DNA from: Lunularia cruciata
Taxonomy: Eukaryota > Streptophyta > Marchantiopsida > Lunulariales > Lunulariaceae
DNA length: 64,000 nt
Reading direction: 5' to 3'
Assembly (NCBI GenBank): GCA_948567375.1
Contig: OX419757.1
Coordinates: forward strand, 8,246,001 to 8,310,000
The notes under the pieces were generated by a model. It saw nothing but the letters and a program-made list of their open reading frames with translations. It was not told the origin of the DNA and did no database searches. Both the position numbers and the translations under genes were made by a program. This document shows positions 1 through 11,405 of the stretch, one piece after another (position 1 is the stretch's first letter; each line of letters begins with the position of its first letter).

Positions 1-168
1 CGGGAGAAACTCAACAAGGACGTTAATTGGAAAGCCTTTGGTTCCGAATCATCAATCCAGGTTTTCATGGATCTAAACACACATCCACTGCTTTATGTTC
101 CGGGAAAAGCTGAACAAGGACATTAATTCGAAAGCCTTGGGTTCTGGATCATCAATCCAGGTTTTCAT
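1..168. repeat. 68-bp direct repeat pair
   Basis: Positions 1-68 and 101-168 are two copies of one 68-bp unit, both opening with CGGGA(G/A)AA and ending in CAATCCAGGTTTTCAT. They differ at about ten positions and are separated by 32 bp. The left copy starts at the window edge, so the array may extend leftwards. No coding role is seen. Confidence 0.85.
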
Positions 169-505
169 CGCTTCCCTGTCATACGATTTTAACTCTGTGA
201 AACCAAGAGAAGCTTGATGGGCGGTTAATGCATACCTTCCCTTGTTGGACAGCGAAACTGGCACAAAAGCGAAACATTGTATCCAGTGATCTTCCGCCGA
301 AATTCTCGCTGCTGTGCTAACCTCCGGAGGATGCACTCCCCACGATTCCACATTCAGAGTGCACCCAGTTATTTGTGCGGCAGAACGTCAAAATTCCACT
401 TCCCGAGCGAAGAAAACTCCCTCGCCCTACCGGCACGTAAAGAATTGTGGACAGTACCTTTTAACAATTCAACCTTTCGCAGTAATCAAGCAAGGAATTA
501 ACGTC

Positions 506-718
506 GTAAACTTGTCAGTTCATCAGTAGAGACAACCATGGATAGTAGGGGGTTTAAGTTAACCCATTTTCGCTGTAGTAAAGTTTACAGAAGGACTATG
601 GGGTAAACTTGTAAGAGAAAAGCCCCGACCACGTAGAACACAAGAAGGATGGTAAACTTGTCAGTTTTCACCAGTAGCGACATTTATGGATAGTAAGGGT
701 TTAAGTTAACCCATTTTC
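506..718. repeat. Direct repeat pair, about 66 bp
   Basis: Positions 506-571 and 652-718 are diverged copies of one sequence that starts GTAAACTTGTCAGTT and ends TTTAAGTTAACCCATTTTC. The 80-bp spacer contains another partial GTAAACTTGT at 603, which suggests the array was once longer. Confidence 0.8.
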
Positions 719-765
719 ATATAGACTCTATTGGGGCTTAGGCCCATTTTATCTCTTTTTCCCTC

Positions 766-1522
766 CCTTGTCCGGCTTGACTTGACAGGGTCTTCCCATC
801 CTTCTTGGGGATATCTTAGGTGGGGGAAGGCAGATTTCTCACATATCCTTCCCTTGTACGGCTTGACTTGACGGGGTCTTCCCATCCTTCTTGTGGATAT
901 CTTAGGTGCAGGACGACACATAGACTCTATTGGGGACGGCTTGATGGGGTCGTTCCATCCTTCGTTTTTTTACGCGGTCGACTTCGTGGCTTGTGTGTGA
1001 TAGTTTCCCGGTGAAATTTCAGTATTGTACTGTTTGTAAAATACAGCGCTATTATAAAAGGTACAAAACCTGAAACTTCCTAATTTCAAGTGAGGTTGAC
1101 ATGTTCAGATGTTGTATTTGATGTGATGAGTTACTGCAGTGTAGCGAGTCCTGTGCTGGAGACTGAGCTACATGCTCTGGTTGAGGAGGTACCCAAGATT
1201 AAACAATAGTGAAGTTTGCGAATATGGACTGAATTATATATTTGGGACCTAAGAGGATCTGAATAGCAAGCTTTTCTTCCTCAACAATTCCATCAGCTTC
1301 GGTAACAAGTTATCAAGTTATCACTAGTAACGTTTACTGTCGCCTGATCTTCAAATCGATCCATTTCTACCCAGTTCAGTAAGGGAGTGACCTTATCTAG
1401 GTCAGTTTATCAAAGTGAATCGCTATGTACGGAGGAAATGAGAATGGAGCTTAGCACCATTTTAGCTCTTGTATTTATCCTTGTACGGCTTGATGGAGGT
1501 CTTCCCATCCTTCTTGTTATCC
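766..1522. repeat. Interspersed short repeat, four copies
   Basis: A unit built around CCTTGTACGGCTTGACTTG followed by GGGTCTTCCCATCCTTCTTG occurs at 766-822, 852-908, 936-964 (shortened) and 1479-1522 (shortened). The first two also share the tail GATATCTTAGGTG. A second motif, ATAGACTCTATTGGGG, occurs at 720-735 and 920-935, so copies A to C look like a small compound array. Open frames here are a by-product of the repeat. Confidence 0.8.
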
Positions 1523-2188
1523 TACGAATTTCTGTTTCTGTTTGAGGACATGAAATATGACTCCACTTAACTCCTCCTATCCTGTTTCCTTACTCTTCCA
1601 TACATTTCACATGATAATTTGTACTAATATAGAATTACGTTCTCCTCCTTATCACCTCTCGTGCGTAGCCATTCATTAGGCGTTTGGCCTCTCTATACAC
1701 GATAACTGCACAGGAGCTAACTGTACAGGCTTCTGTCAGTCTGCCACATATTTCACCAGAGGTGTGCTCTAGAGACCCAAATGTGAACTTGAGCAAGAAA
1801 TTTCGAAACAAAACTCACGAGGATAAAGCGATGCTTAGGCAGTGATCTTCTGCGCTTCATTCAAAATAGCTGTCAATAGGACATGAATGGTAGCACAGTA
1901 TCTGTACCTGATGAAGATGTATACCCTACAGCAGCTTTAATCCTAGTGAAGGTGAAGGTGGAAAGCACCTTGATCTCGTTGAACGGTTTCGCTTTGCTTG
2001 TATTTGCAGGATAAACGAGGTAACTCGATTGCAATTGGATTGCAAAGATATATGCAGGAAAGGGCAAGAATAAGGAAGCACGTATTACACAGATCTATGC
2101 AGCAAAATGCAGAAACGAGGAACACATAATGTCTTAGCGACATATAAATGGATAGGACAAAACATTCCCGTCGTTAACAAATACTCTT
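965..2188. other. Unique non-coding stretch
   Basis: Apart from the fourth repeat copy at 1479-1522, nothing was recognised on either strand. Open frames are short and show no family motif. Confidence 0.5.
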
Positions 2189-2212
2189 GATCAAATGATC
2201 AAATGATCAAAT
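2189..2212. repeat. GATCAAAT x3
   Basis: Three perfect head-to-tail copies of the octamer GATCAAAT. Confidence 0.9.
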
Positions 2213-2703
2213 GTGACAACAAGGAAAGGTGCGATTACTGACTGATCGTAGGGGCGTATTATGATATTTATTATATGACTTCCAAAGTTGGCTTCTACAA
2301 CGATGTTTGTCTTACTTTTATATGTTACCCAAGCTAGGCCGCTGGAGTTGTCGAGTCCGTTCCGATGAAATAAATTTAGTTGAGTATTTCTCCCGTTTAG
2401 TTTGGACATTCTCATAGTCCGGTTTCTTGTCTATCCAAACAAATTTGAAATGATTGAGTACTAAATCTTGGATTATGTTCAACTGTGGAACGACTTGTGG
2501 ACCTTACACACACTTGATGTCAAAACATATAGAACATATCAAGCATAACAGTGTCTAATTTTTCAAGCGATGTATCAAAACTGAGTCGTGCATTATTAGG
2601 GGGTTTCACTTTGGCATTTTAGTGTCAAACAAAATTTCAATTACGGGAGATATATGAGATGTCCCATGGATTATTACGGGATGTGAGCTGGGGTACCTGT
2701 TAT

Positions 2704-2744
2704 TTACGGTATGTATAGTTACGGGAATACATACCGTAACTATA
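2704..2744. repeat. Two overlapping inverted repeats
   Basis: Arms 2704-2715 (TTACGGTATGTA) and 2728-2739 are perfect 12-bp reverse complements with a 12-nt loop. A second perfect 11-bp pair, 2714-2724 (TATAGTTACGG) and 2734-2744, shares bases with the first. A transcript could form only one of the two stems at a time. The motif TTACGG recurs nearby at 2644, 2677, 2752 and 3197. Confidence 0.85.
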
Positions 2745-2755
2745 AAGGTTTACGG

Positions 2756-3138
2756 GTGATTTTGTGATCTATAAACTTATCCGGTCTCCAGGATATCCCA
2801 TAGATCATAGATCATAAGGCTCGAAAACTCAGACAGATCGAAATTAACAATAGATACAAATTTAATCTAAACCCTATAAAAGTCACTGGTGATAATTTTC
2901 GCGATCTTAAACTTATTTGGTCTCCGGGATATCACATAGATCATAAGGCTCTAAAACTCGGACAGATCGGAATTTACATTACATATAAATTTAATCTAAA
3001 CGCTATAAAGCTTCACGTGTGATGATTTTTGTGATCCATTAACTTATTCGGTCTCCGGGATATCCCATAGATCATAAGGCTCGAAAACGCGGTCAGATCG
3101 AAATTTACCTTAGATACAAATTTAATCCAAACCTTAAA
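2756..3138. repeat. Three tandem units of about 130 bp
   Basis: Units 2756-2887, 2888-3016 and 3017-3138 share GTGATxxTTTTxxxGATC, CGGTCTCCxGGATATC, CATAGATCATAAGGCTC and AGATACAAATTTAATC. They are diverged by substitutions and small indels, for example ATAGATC doubled in unit 1. No reading frame is conserved across the units, so this is a decayed minisatellite rather than a coding repeat. Confidence 0.9.
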
Positions 3139-4144
3139 TTTTTATGGACCCGGTCTGAATAAACTTGATTCTGTTTACTAAACCCCCTCGAGATATTTAC
3201 GGGAGTCTTAAGGGACGAGCCCATCTCTTGTACATCCTGAAAGTGAATCCCCTATTGTGTTTGCAATATCCCGTTTGACTTGCAGATATGACTACCTTTC
3301 TCACGTTACTTTTGTCTTCAAGAAGGATCATCCAGATTCGACTACTGTAGCAGTTATCTTTTGGATTTGAATGATTTTGGCCGTGAACCCGTATCAGTGA
3401 TGTCAAACAAGATGCGCGACCCCTACTCCACAACTTGCTCCAGCGGGTGCCATTTTGATTAGACCTTTCTGATACGTGCGTCAGGAGGAGGCGAAGTCAA
3501 TGAAGCCACAAAGAGTAGATTTTTATGTAGTGCTGTCTTGCTTTGACTTGTTATCTCTTCATCAGTGCTTTTGTCAAGCAAGTCCCCACACGTGGTATTG
3601 CAGACACAGCTTGCCTTCATCTGTGGTCGTCCCTCCACGTTGCCTAACTTGCAGGTATGAAGAAGATAAGTCTGTGTGATATATTACATGCGACTTGAGC
3701 AGCAAAGCATGCATGTTCGGTCCAATGATTATTTATTGCAATATCAGTTCTTGCCAAATTTTCTACGTAGGAAATGCACCGATCGTTTTTTTAATTTGAT
3801 AATGGGCGGCGTTCAAGTCGCCGTGTGGTAGAAGTGTGACTATGCAAGACTTTTTAGATGAATGGTAAGGTATAAAGGCAGGTTCCGACCGTACTTACCG
3901 GCATTTACCTCTCATGATCATGACAAGAAGGAGAAATGCAGATAGGTAGGTCAATACATGTTTGCGATCTGGTTTCTGTCCAGGGAGGGCTGATTCACTG
4001 GTCCCGGCTTCAAGTCTGGATAATGCTGCTCCATGTTGTACTGGAAAATATCATATTCGTTTCGTATGATATCTCTTTCGTTTGAGAGATAGATGGTCCT
4101 CCACACTAAAACCAAACAACGGGGTTTCAGTCCTGGAGCTGAGA
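3139..4144. other. Unique non-coding stretch
   Basis: No family motif, RNA gene or repeat was recognised. The open frames at 3197-3433 (minus) and 3476-3679 (plus) have no recognisable domain. Confidence 0.4.
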
Positions 4145-4302
4145 GTGAGAGACTAGAGTGAGCAATTGTGATTTTCGTTAGGAATTGGGAAGGCTGATTC
4201 TCTAAGTACTCAACTTTTAGAACTCAGTGCTCAAGGGCGTGGAGATTAGCGTGAGAGATTAGAGTGAGAAATTAGGATTATCGTCAGGAATTGGGAAGGC
4301 TG
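4145..4302. repeat. 52-bp direct repeat pair
   Basis: Copies at 4145-4196 and 4251-4302 begin GTGAGAGA(C/T)TAGAGTGAG and end GGAATTGGGAAGGCTG, with a handful of mismatches. Confidence 0.85.
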
Positions 4303-4581
4303 CAACTGACACATCAGAAATTGACGGAGTGGGACATTCTAAATGAATTCCCTTGACCTCAAATGCGGGAGCGTAAGAGAAGGATGCCTCGACCAAGTCT
4401 GCGTGATGTTTGACACAGAGTGCTAATCAACCTAGAGCAAGTGCAAAGAAAGCGCAAAGGCTATATAACAGAGAACTAGTCCAGAAAGTATTCAGAAGGG
4501 TACCAGTCCATAAAAGAAGAAGAGTCTAGCTCGACAGGAACAAAAACAAACTTTACGACAGCAAAACCATATTGGATGGTC

Positions 4582-4633
4582 ACATAACATACGATAGAGA
4601 AACGTAGAAACATAACATAACATACGATAGAGA
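4582..4633. repeat. CATAACATACGATAGAGA repeat pair
   Basis: The 18-mer CATAACATACGATAGAGA occurs twice, starting near 4583 and at 4616. Confidence 0.85.
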
Positions 4634-6710
4634 CCCAACACACAAAGCAAGTTTTAAAGCATAGTGGGGGGGCATCAAGGTTAGGCCTTGCTCAACCCAC
4701 TTAGATGGCAAGATTTGACTGATTAGTTGGACTTTAGATAGGTGAAATCTGCAAAAACTCTACGGGAAGGAATATCTGGGAAACTTGCTCTGCAAAACTA
4801 TATTAGGTATGAACATGATAGTAATGTCATGCCTACATACAGGATAACTATCTACAAATGAACAAGAAAAGCATTGGAACAAATCGCTTAATCCTTGCTG
4901 TAACTAAACATGTATTAGGAAACAAACAAGGAAATAAAGTCATTATAACAATCACTTGCTTCGGAGGATACATGCCTCATACACAACAAGAGAAACATCA
5001 GCTTGGAATTACTTCCCAGTTTTTGGGAAATTAGGGGCATCGCCATAAGAATCTCATTGAGAAGACAATCGCGGAGTCAGCAGGTGGTGCTTGATGAGAT
5101 CAAGGATAGGTACGGGAGAAGCCCCCAAGCATCAGTTCTTTAAGAGCAATGAACCATTAGGATTAAATCTATAATTTGCCAAATTAGGGTTTTACCATAG
5201 TAGACTCTTAGTTATTTAGCCATTTTGAGACCAATGACTTCATCGGCCAGGCAGTTGGGCTTCGGTGCCCTCATTGTTTAGTTGCGGAGCGGGTGGAGGT
5301 ATCTTGGACATTTTGGGGGTTCATTTTGGAGGACATTGATATGCACTTCTCTCATATCCTATCTGCTTTCTCTTAGGCCTTCTCCGTGTTTGGTTTCTCC
5401 TCCCTCTTCTCCTCCTTCTTTCTTCATGTTTCTTTGGAGATTTTTATTATCTAGTCATTGGTGTTTGTTCCGTAATAATTCTTTTGATTGTTTCATCTTT
5501 TAGTTATACGTCAACTCTCTGTATCCTTGGTTTCAGGGGGATTTTTTTAGATTACTCTGTGATGCTTCCCTTTTGTTCTTTAGAATGGGTAGCTAGAAGG
5601 ATTCTCGTAGGCTAGGCTCCTCATCTATTCCCCCATTTCCCATATGTATATATTGGGCATAGATCTTACCTTTGGCTATTTCCACATACCCCTACTATGG
5701 CACAAGTTCTTCAAGATGCATTCACTTCCATCCCCAGGCTACATCCTCCGCCATCCTCAATGCAGAAACCTCCCTTGCTTGATTCACTCATGGCGGATCT
5801 CCTATCTCATACTTCACCCATTTCCCATCCCCTTCCATGATCCCTTCCCTTACCACTATGGGCTCCCTAGTCGCCCATCCCATGCCCCCTCCCCTAATCC
5901 ATAGACTCACCACCAACATAGGGCCAGATCCCTCCCAGTACTACAGACCCACCACCACTATAGGGGCAAATCCCTCTCCCCATACCCTATACATCCTTGT
6001 ATGTCCCATCACACAAGCAACCCATGCAATCTTGTCCTGATTGTCTGTGGATAGGGATTGGGCTAGCACAACATTGAGGGTGAGCTCAATGCATACGGCT
6101 GAGAGTGGTGGCCACTTCTCAGCCCACTCTCTCAGATGCTCTTCATACTCTTGTCCTCTCTCTTTAGGCACCACCAGATTCATATGCTTGGTATTAAGGC
6201 ATTCCTTTTAAGGTTACCAAGGCCTTACATGTATACTAAAATTCCCATGCCCTTATGACAACTCATCGGCACTACGCTCTCCATACTATTATGAGCTATC
6301 TTGGTAGATGACCAAGAGAGGGATGTCACTACTTGGACCTTACTAGCCCCTAGTGGACACTTCTCTTTCCTACCCATGGAGATGCATCAAGACATCATGA
6401 GACTACATCAAGGATTCATCAATTTTTGCAAGAGGATTGGCAAACTTTACAAGAAGAGTACACCATCCAAGCCCAAGCAATAGCCAGATGGATCACAAAG
6501 TACTCACAACTCCATGCACCACCTCCAAAACATTGCTTCCTTTGTTGGTCCTTGATGTTAGATCAAGTAAGCAAGTATTGCCAAGTAGTCCATGCTCTAT
6601 CAACCTCCAAACCAACACCCTTCTCCAACAATACTTTACTGACTTTACAAACACTCCACCCACCATCCACATATGACCTTCCTTCTTTTGTCCATGACTA
6701 CCAACTAGAT
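4634..6710. other. Non-coding stretch, C-rich centre
   Basis: 5640-6040 is rich in CCC/CCA runs and loosely repetitive (CCCTCCC, ACCACCA), and short open frames overlap there. A plus-strand frame from about 6426 runs open to 7007, but its second half lies inside the old LTR at 6711-8028, so it is not one gene. No protein family was recognised. Confidence 0.4.
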
Positions 6711-8028
6711 TGTAATATTTTGAGGACAAGAGAACCCCAAGAGAAACACAAGGCTCCAACCCTCAATACTTTGATGCCCCAAAGGAGCACCTTGTCTTTA
6801 TTATATAGCAAAGAGGATCTTATTAAAGTGAGCTCCACTCTTGGATTGGATATATGGATTGGTGATATGTCTACGAGCTCCACCCTTAGATTAGTTTTGT
6901 GGATTGGTGACACATTGATCCTTGGCTTATTTGGTTGGTCAAACAAGTTTGGTTGGAGAGAATCTTTGGGAAATCTTCCTATAAGAAGTTTAGAACAACA
7001 TGGGTGAGTAATACTCCAAGGAAAAGAGAAGAGAGAGAAACACAAATTACACACTCAACATTTGGTACCCCAAAGAAGCACCTTCTCTTTATCATATAGA
7101 AAAAGAGGATCTCCTCCACGGAAGCTCCACCATAGGATTAGGCACACAGATAGGTGACATGTCAGCTAGCTCTACCTTGGATTACTTACTTGGATGGGTG
7201 ACATGTCAGTCTAGGTCCTATCTGGTTGGTCAAACAAGCTTTGACTGGAGGGAATCTTTCAGGGAATCTTCTTGTAGGAGTCTTAGAATCACGTAAGGTA
7301 CCATTGGAAAGCTCTGGACAAGACAAACCAAGGGGGAAGGAAGACTAGCCTCTCATCTGGTGGGGGGAGAAAATGCACATTTTTGAGGCCTAATTCATCT
7401 GTTTAGGCCTCCGAAATTGCCTTCAAAGATTTCAAGCATATTTCAGTTCCTGCTCTATTAGTAGAAGTCCTCTTTTAGTGATACCTCTTTCTGATCAGTT
7501 TATTCCATCATGTGTAATATCCTTTCAGATGTTACCAAACCAATTCTCATCTTTAAATCATATGTCTAACTATTGGTTCTAAGGTTCTCAAGGCTATTTT
7601 GGTTTCTGCTCTATTAGTAGAAGTACTCTTTTGGTGATACTTCTATTTAATCTATTTTGACCATCATGTATAACATCATTCTAGATGTTACCAAACCAAA
7701 TTTCATATCTAGATCATATGGCTAGCTCTTGGTATTACAGTGAGATACTATCAAAAAGCTCTTAATGAGACAAACATGGGGGAAAAGGTAACATCTTTTC
7801 ACCTAGAAGGCAAAGAATTCTTTCAATTTTTAAGGTCTAATTCATCCGTTCAGGCCTCCAAAATTGACTGAAGTTTTCAGGGTGTGTTTGGCCTCTGCAC
7901 TATTAGTGAAAGTACTCTTTTGGTGACACTTCTATATGTTCTACTTAGACCATCATATACAACATCCTTCCAAATATTACCAAGCCAATTTCCACCTCTA
8001 GATAGTATGTCTAGCTAATGGTATAACA
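6711..8028 (-). mobile_element. Old family A LTR, minus strand, split by a younger LTR
   Basis: 6711-7003 and 7745-8028 together read, on the minus strand, as a diverged copy of the LTR found at 8966-9714. Shared landmarks are the TATA-like Tx(T/A)ATATA block, CCAACCAAATAAG, the pyrimidine tract and the AGTACT(C/T)TTTGG block. Its ends are TGTAAT (6711) and ATAACA (8028), against TGTAAT and ATTACA in the intact element. The 4-mer AGAT flanks both sides (6707-6710 and 8029-8032). It has one copy of an internal subrepeat where the younger LTRs have two. It is probably an ancient solo LTR. Confidence 0.85.
7009..7739 (-). mobile_element. Family A solo LTR nested in an older LTR
   Basis: This is the reverse complement of the LTRs at 8966-9714 and 14854-15593, nearly full length (about 731 bp against 740-749). 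It keeps ATTACA at the right end, while the left end has lost the leading TG. The 5-mer GTGAG sits on both sides (7004-7008 and 7740-7744), the expected target-site duplication. Removing the insert rejoins the older LTR in register. No internal sequence is attached, so this is the product of LTR-LTR recombination. Confidence 0.9.
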
Positions 8029-8965
8029 AGATGAAGAGCTATAGCTTACAAAGACCTTTGCTCATGCCTTACTCCATGCTCCACATTTTTTTGTTAGGGG
8101 GCCTGTAGGACTAGTCTTTGAGCATTTACATGATTGGCTCTCTTCCAACATGCCCAATTTTGGATTCAATCTTCTTCTTGCTTTCTGCCAATGGATTGTT
8201 TTGAGTCTAGTTCTCCCCAAGTGTTGCTTATTTCTTTGGTGATTCTGTCTCCTTGCTTTAGTAAATAAGACCTCAAGTGTGCATCCCATAGCCATTAAGG
8301 ATGCTTTCTATGTCTTAGTCTTTTGCACCATTTATTTATAACTTTGTTACTCTTTTTCTTCCTACTTGTCTCCACACTCATATGCGGTGATTTCTCTTGG
8401 TGGTTGCAATATGGTGATTGAAAGCAATTGAGCTTCCTTGGATATCTATCCAGATTGGATGGTGGTCTAAGTGGATGTCTCAAATGATTTGACATTACTT
8501 CTCATCCAACCTTGTTTTGGGTTCTTTTTTTAGCAAGGGATAAGATCTTCTCCTTGATCCATTTCATGAGTACATTTTTGGCATTGAGATATCCTTGTTA
8601 TAAAACCATCATATTACCCACTAGAGAGTTCACATAGATTGCGTCTACCAATGTATGTATCAAGGAGATACTTTTAGAAGGGGGAGGTATTATTTGCTAT
8701 AGCTCACTACATTGCTCTATGAGAAGTTGTGGCTGCTTTTCCCTCATGTCTCTTTCAATCCCTCTCAAACAATACCCATATTGATGTAGTTTGAGTATGT
8801 AGTTCAAGTAATATTGGTTTTCACACTCAATCAATAGGCCTTGGGTTTACAAGTCTAAACTTGTAAATGAAAGGTTTAGAATCCTTGTACATCAGCCACC
8901 TCCTTTGACTTCCCACCAAGATTCCAATGTCCAATAGGAGGTTTGAGGGTATCGAGCTCTCTAGT
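8029..8965. other. Target DNA left of the gypsy element
   Basis: No repeat or domain was recognised. A plus-strand frame of about 60 codons near 8050-8240 reads as hydrophobic but soon meets stops. The right edge CTAGT (8961-8965) is the left target-site flank of the gypsy insertion. Confidence 0.5.
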
Positions 8966-9714
8966 TGTAATACCACAAGCTAGCCATATGATCTAGATGT
9001 GAAATTTGGGTTGGTAACATCTAGAATTATGTTATACATGGTGGTTAAAATAGATCAAATAGAAGTATCACCAAAAGAGTACTTCCACTAGTAGAGCAAA
9101 AACCAAAATAGACTTGAGAACCTTAGAACCAATAGCTAGACATATGATTTAAAGGTGAGAATTGGTTTGGTAACATCTGGAAGGATGTTACACATGATGG
9201 ACTAAACAGATCAGAAAGAGGTATCACCAAAAGGGAACTTCTACTAATAGAGTAGGAACCGAAATATGCTTCAAATCTTTGAAGGCAATTTTGGAGGCCT
9301 AAACGGATGAATTAGGCCTTGAAAATGTGCAGAACCCCTCTCCCCCTCCCCCACACCAAAGGAAAGGCTGGCCTTCCGTCCTCCCTGATTTGTCTTGTCA
9401 AGAGCTTTCCAATGGTACCTTACTCACGTGATTCTGAGACTCCTACATGAAGATTCCCTAAAAGATTTCCTCCGGTCAAAGCTTGTTTGACCAACCAGAT
9501 AGGACCTAGACCGACATGTCACCCATCCAAGTAAGTAATCCAAGTGTAGAGCTTGATGACATGTCACCTATCTGTGTGCCTAATCCTATGGGGGAGCTTC
9601 CTTGAGAGGAGATCCTCTTTGTCTATATAATAAAGAGAAGGTGCTCCTTTGGAGCACCAAATGTTGAGTGTGTAATCTATGTTTTCTCTCTTCTCTTGTC
9701 CTTGGAGCATTACA
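8966..9714 (+). repeat. 5' LTR of gypsy element A
   Basis: 749 bp, starting TGTAATACCACAAGC and ending GGAGCATTACA, so the ends form the 6-bp inverted repeat TGTAAT/ATTACA. Inside are two tandem versions of a subrepeat around GGTAACATCT...GTATCACCAAAAG (about 9010-9120 and 9160-9260). A TATA box lies near the right end. Confidence 0.95.
9624..9630 (+). promoter_or_regulatory. TATA box of the 5' LTR
   Basis: TATATAA lies 85 bp before the LTR end, within GTCTATATAATAAAG. It is kept in the 3' LTR near 15503 and is recognisable in the reverse solo LTR. The position suits transcription starting inside the LTR; activity is inferred. Confidence 0.6.
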
Positions 9715-9715
9715 A

Positions 9716-9727
9716 TGGTATCAGAGC
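9716..9727 (+). other. Primer binding site, tRNA-iMet
   Basis: TGGTATCAGAGC begins one base after the 5' LTR. It is the standard plant retrotransposon complement of the initiator tRNA-Met 3' end. Confidence 0.95.
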
Positions 9728-10317
9728 GAGTGTCTTAGTCCAAGACAGTGGATCACCCCTCTTGGAACAGCACAAACTACTGAAACTAAGTAATTTGAGG
9801 TGGAGAACATAGAGTAATTGTTAGACTTAGGAAGGACTTTAGAGAGCAGACAGGGTGGATGCACCAGGAGGAAAATTTCCCACACCTAGCTTTCCATTCC
9901 CGAATCCATTCCACATCAAGGTTATGTACATCCAGTGTGAGCAAATGAAGGTATTGCTAGTTTATCACTTTGGCGCAAAATTGATGGATAGGGTGATGAA
10001 CTTACCAAACCCAATGATTCTACCTGTGGTGATATATGACAGAGAGTGGGACTTGACAATCTACATTCTATTATGATAATATGGATGTGAATGTCCCAAA
10101 TCCTCTCCCTTTCAACACTCAAGTAGAAATCCATTATGTAGTGAGACCAAAAGTGATGTTTAGAGATTTTGTGGTTAGGTATTTTGGCGAGGAGTATTAT
10201 CAATGAGTGAAAGCTTATGAGGTCCGAATGGTAGTTCTGATAGTTTGTGCGCCTTCCAGAGTGATCATATTGACTTTGTATTGAAGTATACATTAATAAT
10301 TGAGTGTTGGAGGAACC
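9728..10317 (+). other. Leader between primer site and gag
   Basis: About 590 bp. A short frame at 9855-10076 opens ATGGATGCACCAGG and is Pro-rich at its N-terminus. It may be an upstream gag exon or degraded gag N-terminus, but no family motif is visible. Confidence 0.5.
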
Positions 10318-11345
10318 ATGGGTCCGCAATTGCAAGAGTTGGTGCAAGGAATGCAAGGGATGTTGAATGAATTTCAAGAGATTAAGATGACCATAAAGAC
10401 ATTACAAAGTCAAGTGCAAATCCTCAAGAACGATCAAGCCATGCAAGAAGAAGAGCCGTCTCAAAACCCAATACCTGCGACAGAAGAACTTGGAGAGGCA
10501 CTTGTGCCTACAAACCCTATCAATGATGAAGCCACATTGCTAATCCGGATGAAGAAGACCTGCAACATTGAGCCTTACAAGGTGTAGTGTATGATGAGAG
10601 TAGTGGAAAATTGGATCTTGAGAATGAATTGATATTTCCGATTGTTCTCAACAGAGATCATGGAGCATGCTACAGGCGTGTTTGCATGTGGGTACTTGAC
10701 CAATAAAGCACTCACATGGTATGATGCCTGGGAACGATCCATGTTGGCAGAGAGAAGAAGTCACGTAGAGGTCACATGGACAGCAATGCAAGAAGGATTG
10801 TTGAAGAATTTCCAATCAGTGGATTCTGTGCAGATGGCTCAAACCCGACTATGGAGATTGAGACAAAAGAATAGTGTACAAGAGTATGTGGAGGTATTTT
10901 TGGATCTACAAGTCACAATAATTGATATGAGTACAGCAGAGGCTCTCGACAATTTCAAATGAGGGTTAAAGGAGCGGATTTGCCAAGAAGTCATGGTGCA
11001 AAATCCTCGCACGGTATTTGAAGCCATTGCTTGTGCACAAAGAATAGCAAGAGCATTGGGTGGAGGTGAAGGAGTAGTTTTGCCTCAATATTATCAGGCA
11101 TAAATGCCACACATGGGTGGACCAATACCAATGGAATTGGGCAACCTTTGATTTTGAGATCAAGGAGCACAACCGCTTCAAGGGGAGCATGGACATGTAG
11201 AAGAACAAAGAGATGGAGTCCCATGAGGAGAAGGAACTCAAGGAGAACAATGCCATTGTTACAATTATGGCCGTATTAGGCACATACCTACCAACTATTG
11301 CACTTGTTTCCCTAGAGGCCCTCGGCCTTTGTACAAGCAATCTTT
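10318..11345 (+). pseudogene. gag: gag of gypsy element A
   Basis: The ATG at 10318 is preceded by GGAACC and opens a frame with a helical N-terminus (repeated LQ/MQ residues). Stops at 10585-10587 and shortly after, then at 10960-10962, break it. The middle part contains the Retrotrans_gag hallmark ALTWYDAWERS followed by WTAMQEGLLKNF and a QTRLWRLRQ...VQEYV helix, the capsid core that packages element RNA. Near 11251-11300, still in the same frame, lies a damaged CCHC knuckle: one cysteine of the CxxC is Tyr (CYNYG) and the spacing after the His is off. Protease follows in a different frame. Confidence 0.85.
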
Positions 11346-11405
11346 GAACAACATGGAGAGGCGCATTGAAGAGGAGGAGGTAGAAATCACTTTGGAAAAC
11401 AAAGA

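Noticed and set aside
706-1014. Frames on both strands across the short interspersed repeat
   Set aside because: The repeat itself keeps the frames open; no family match.
5644-6040. Overlapping Pro-rich frames on the plus strand
   Set aside because: Explained by the CCC/CCA-rich composition; both overlapping frames look alike and neither has a domain.
6426-7007. 193-codon plus-strand frame
   Set aside because: Its second half is antisense LTR sequence (6711 onwards), so it is a chance fusion across an insertion edge.
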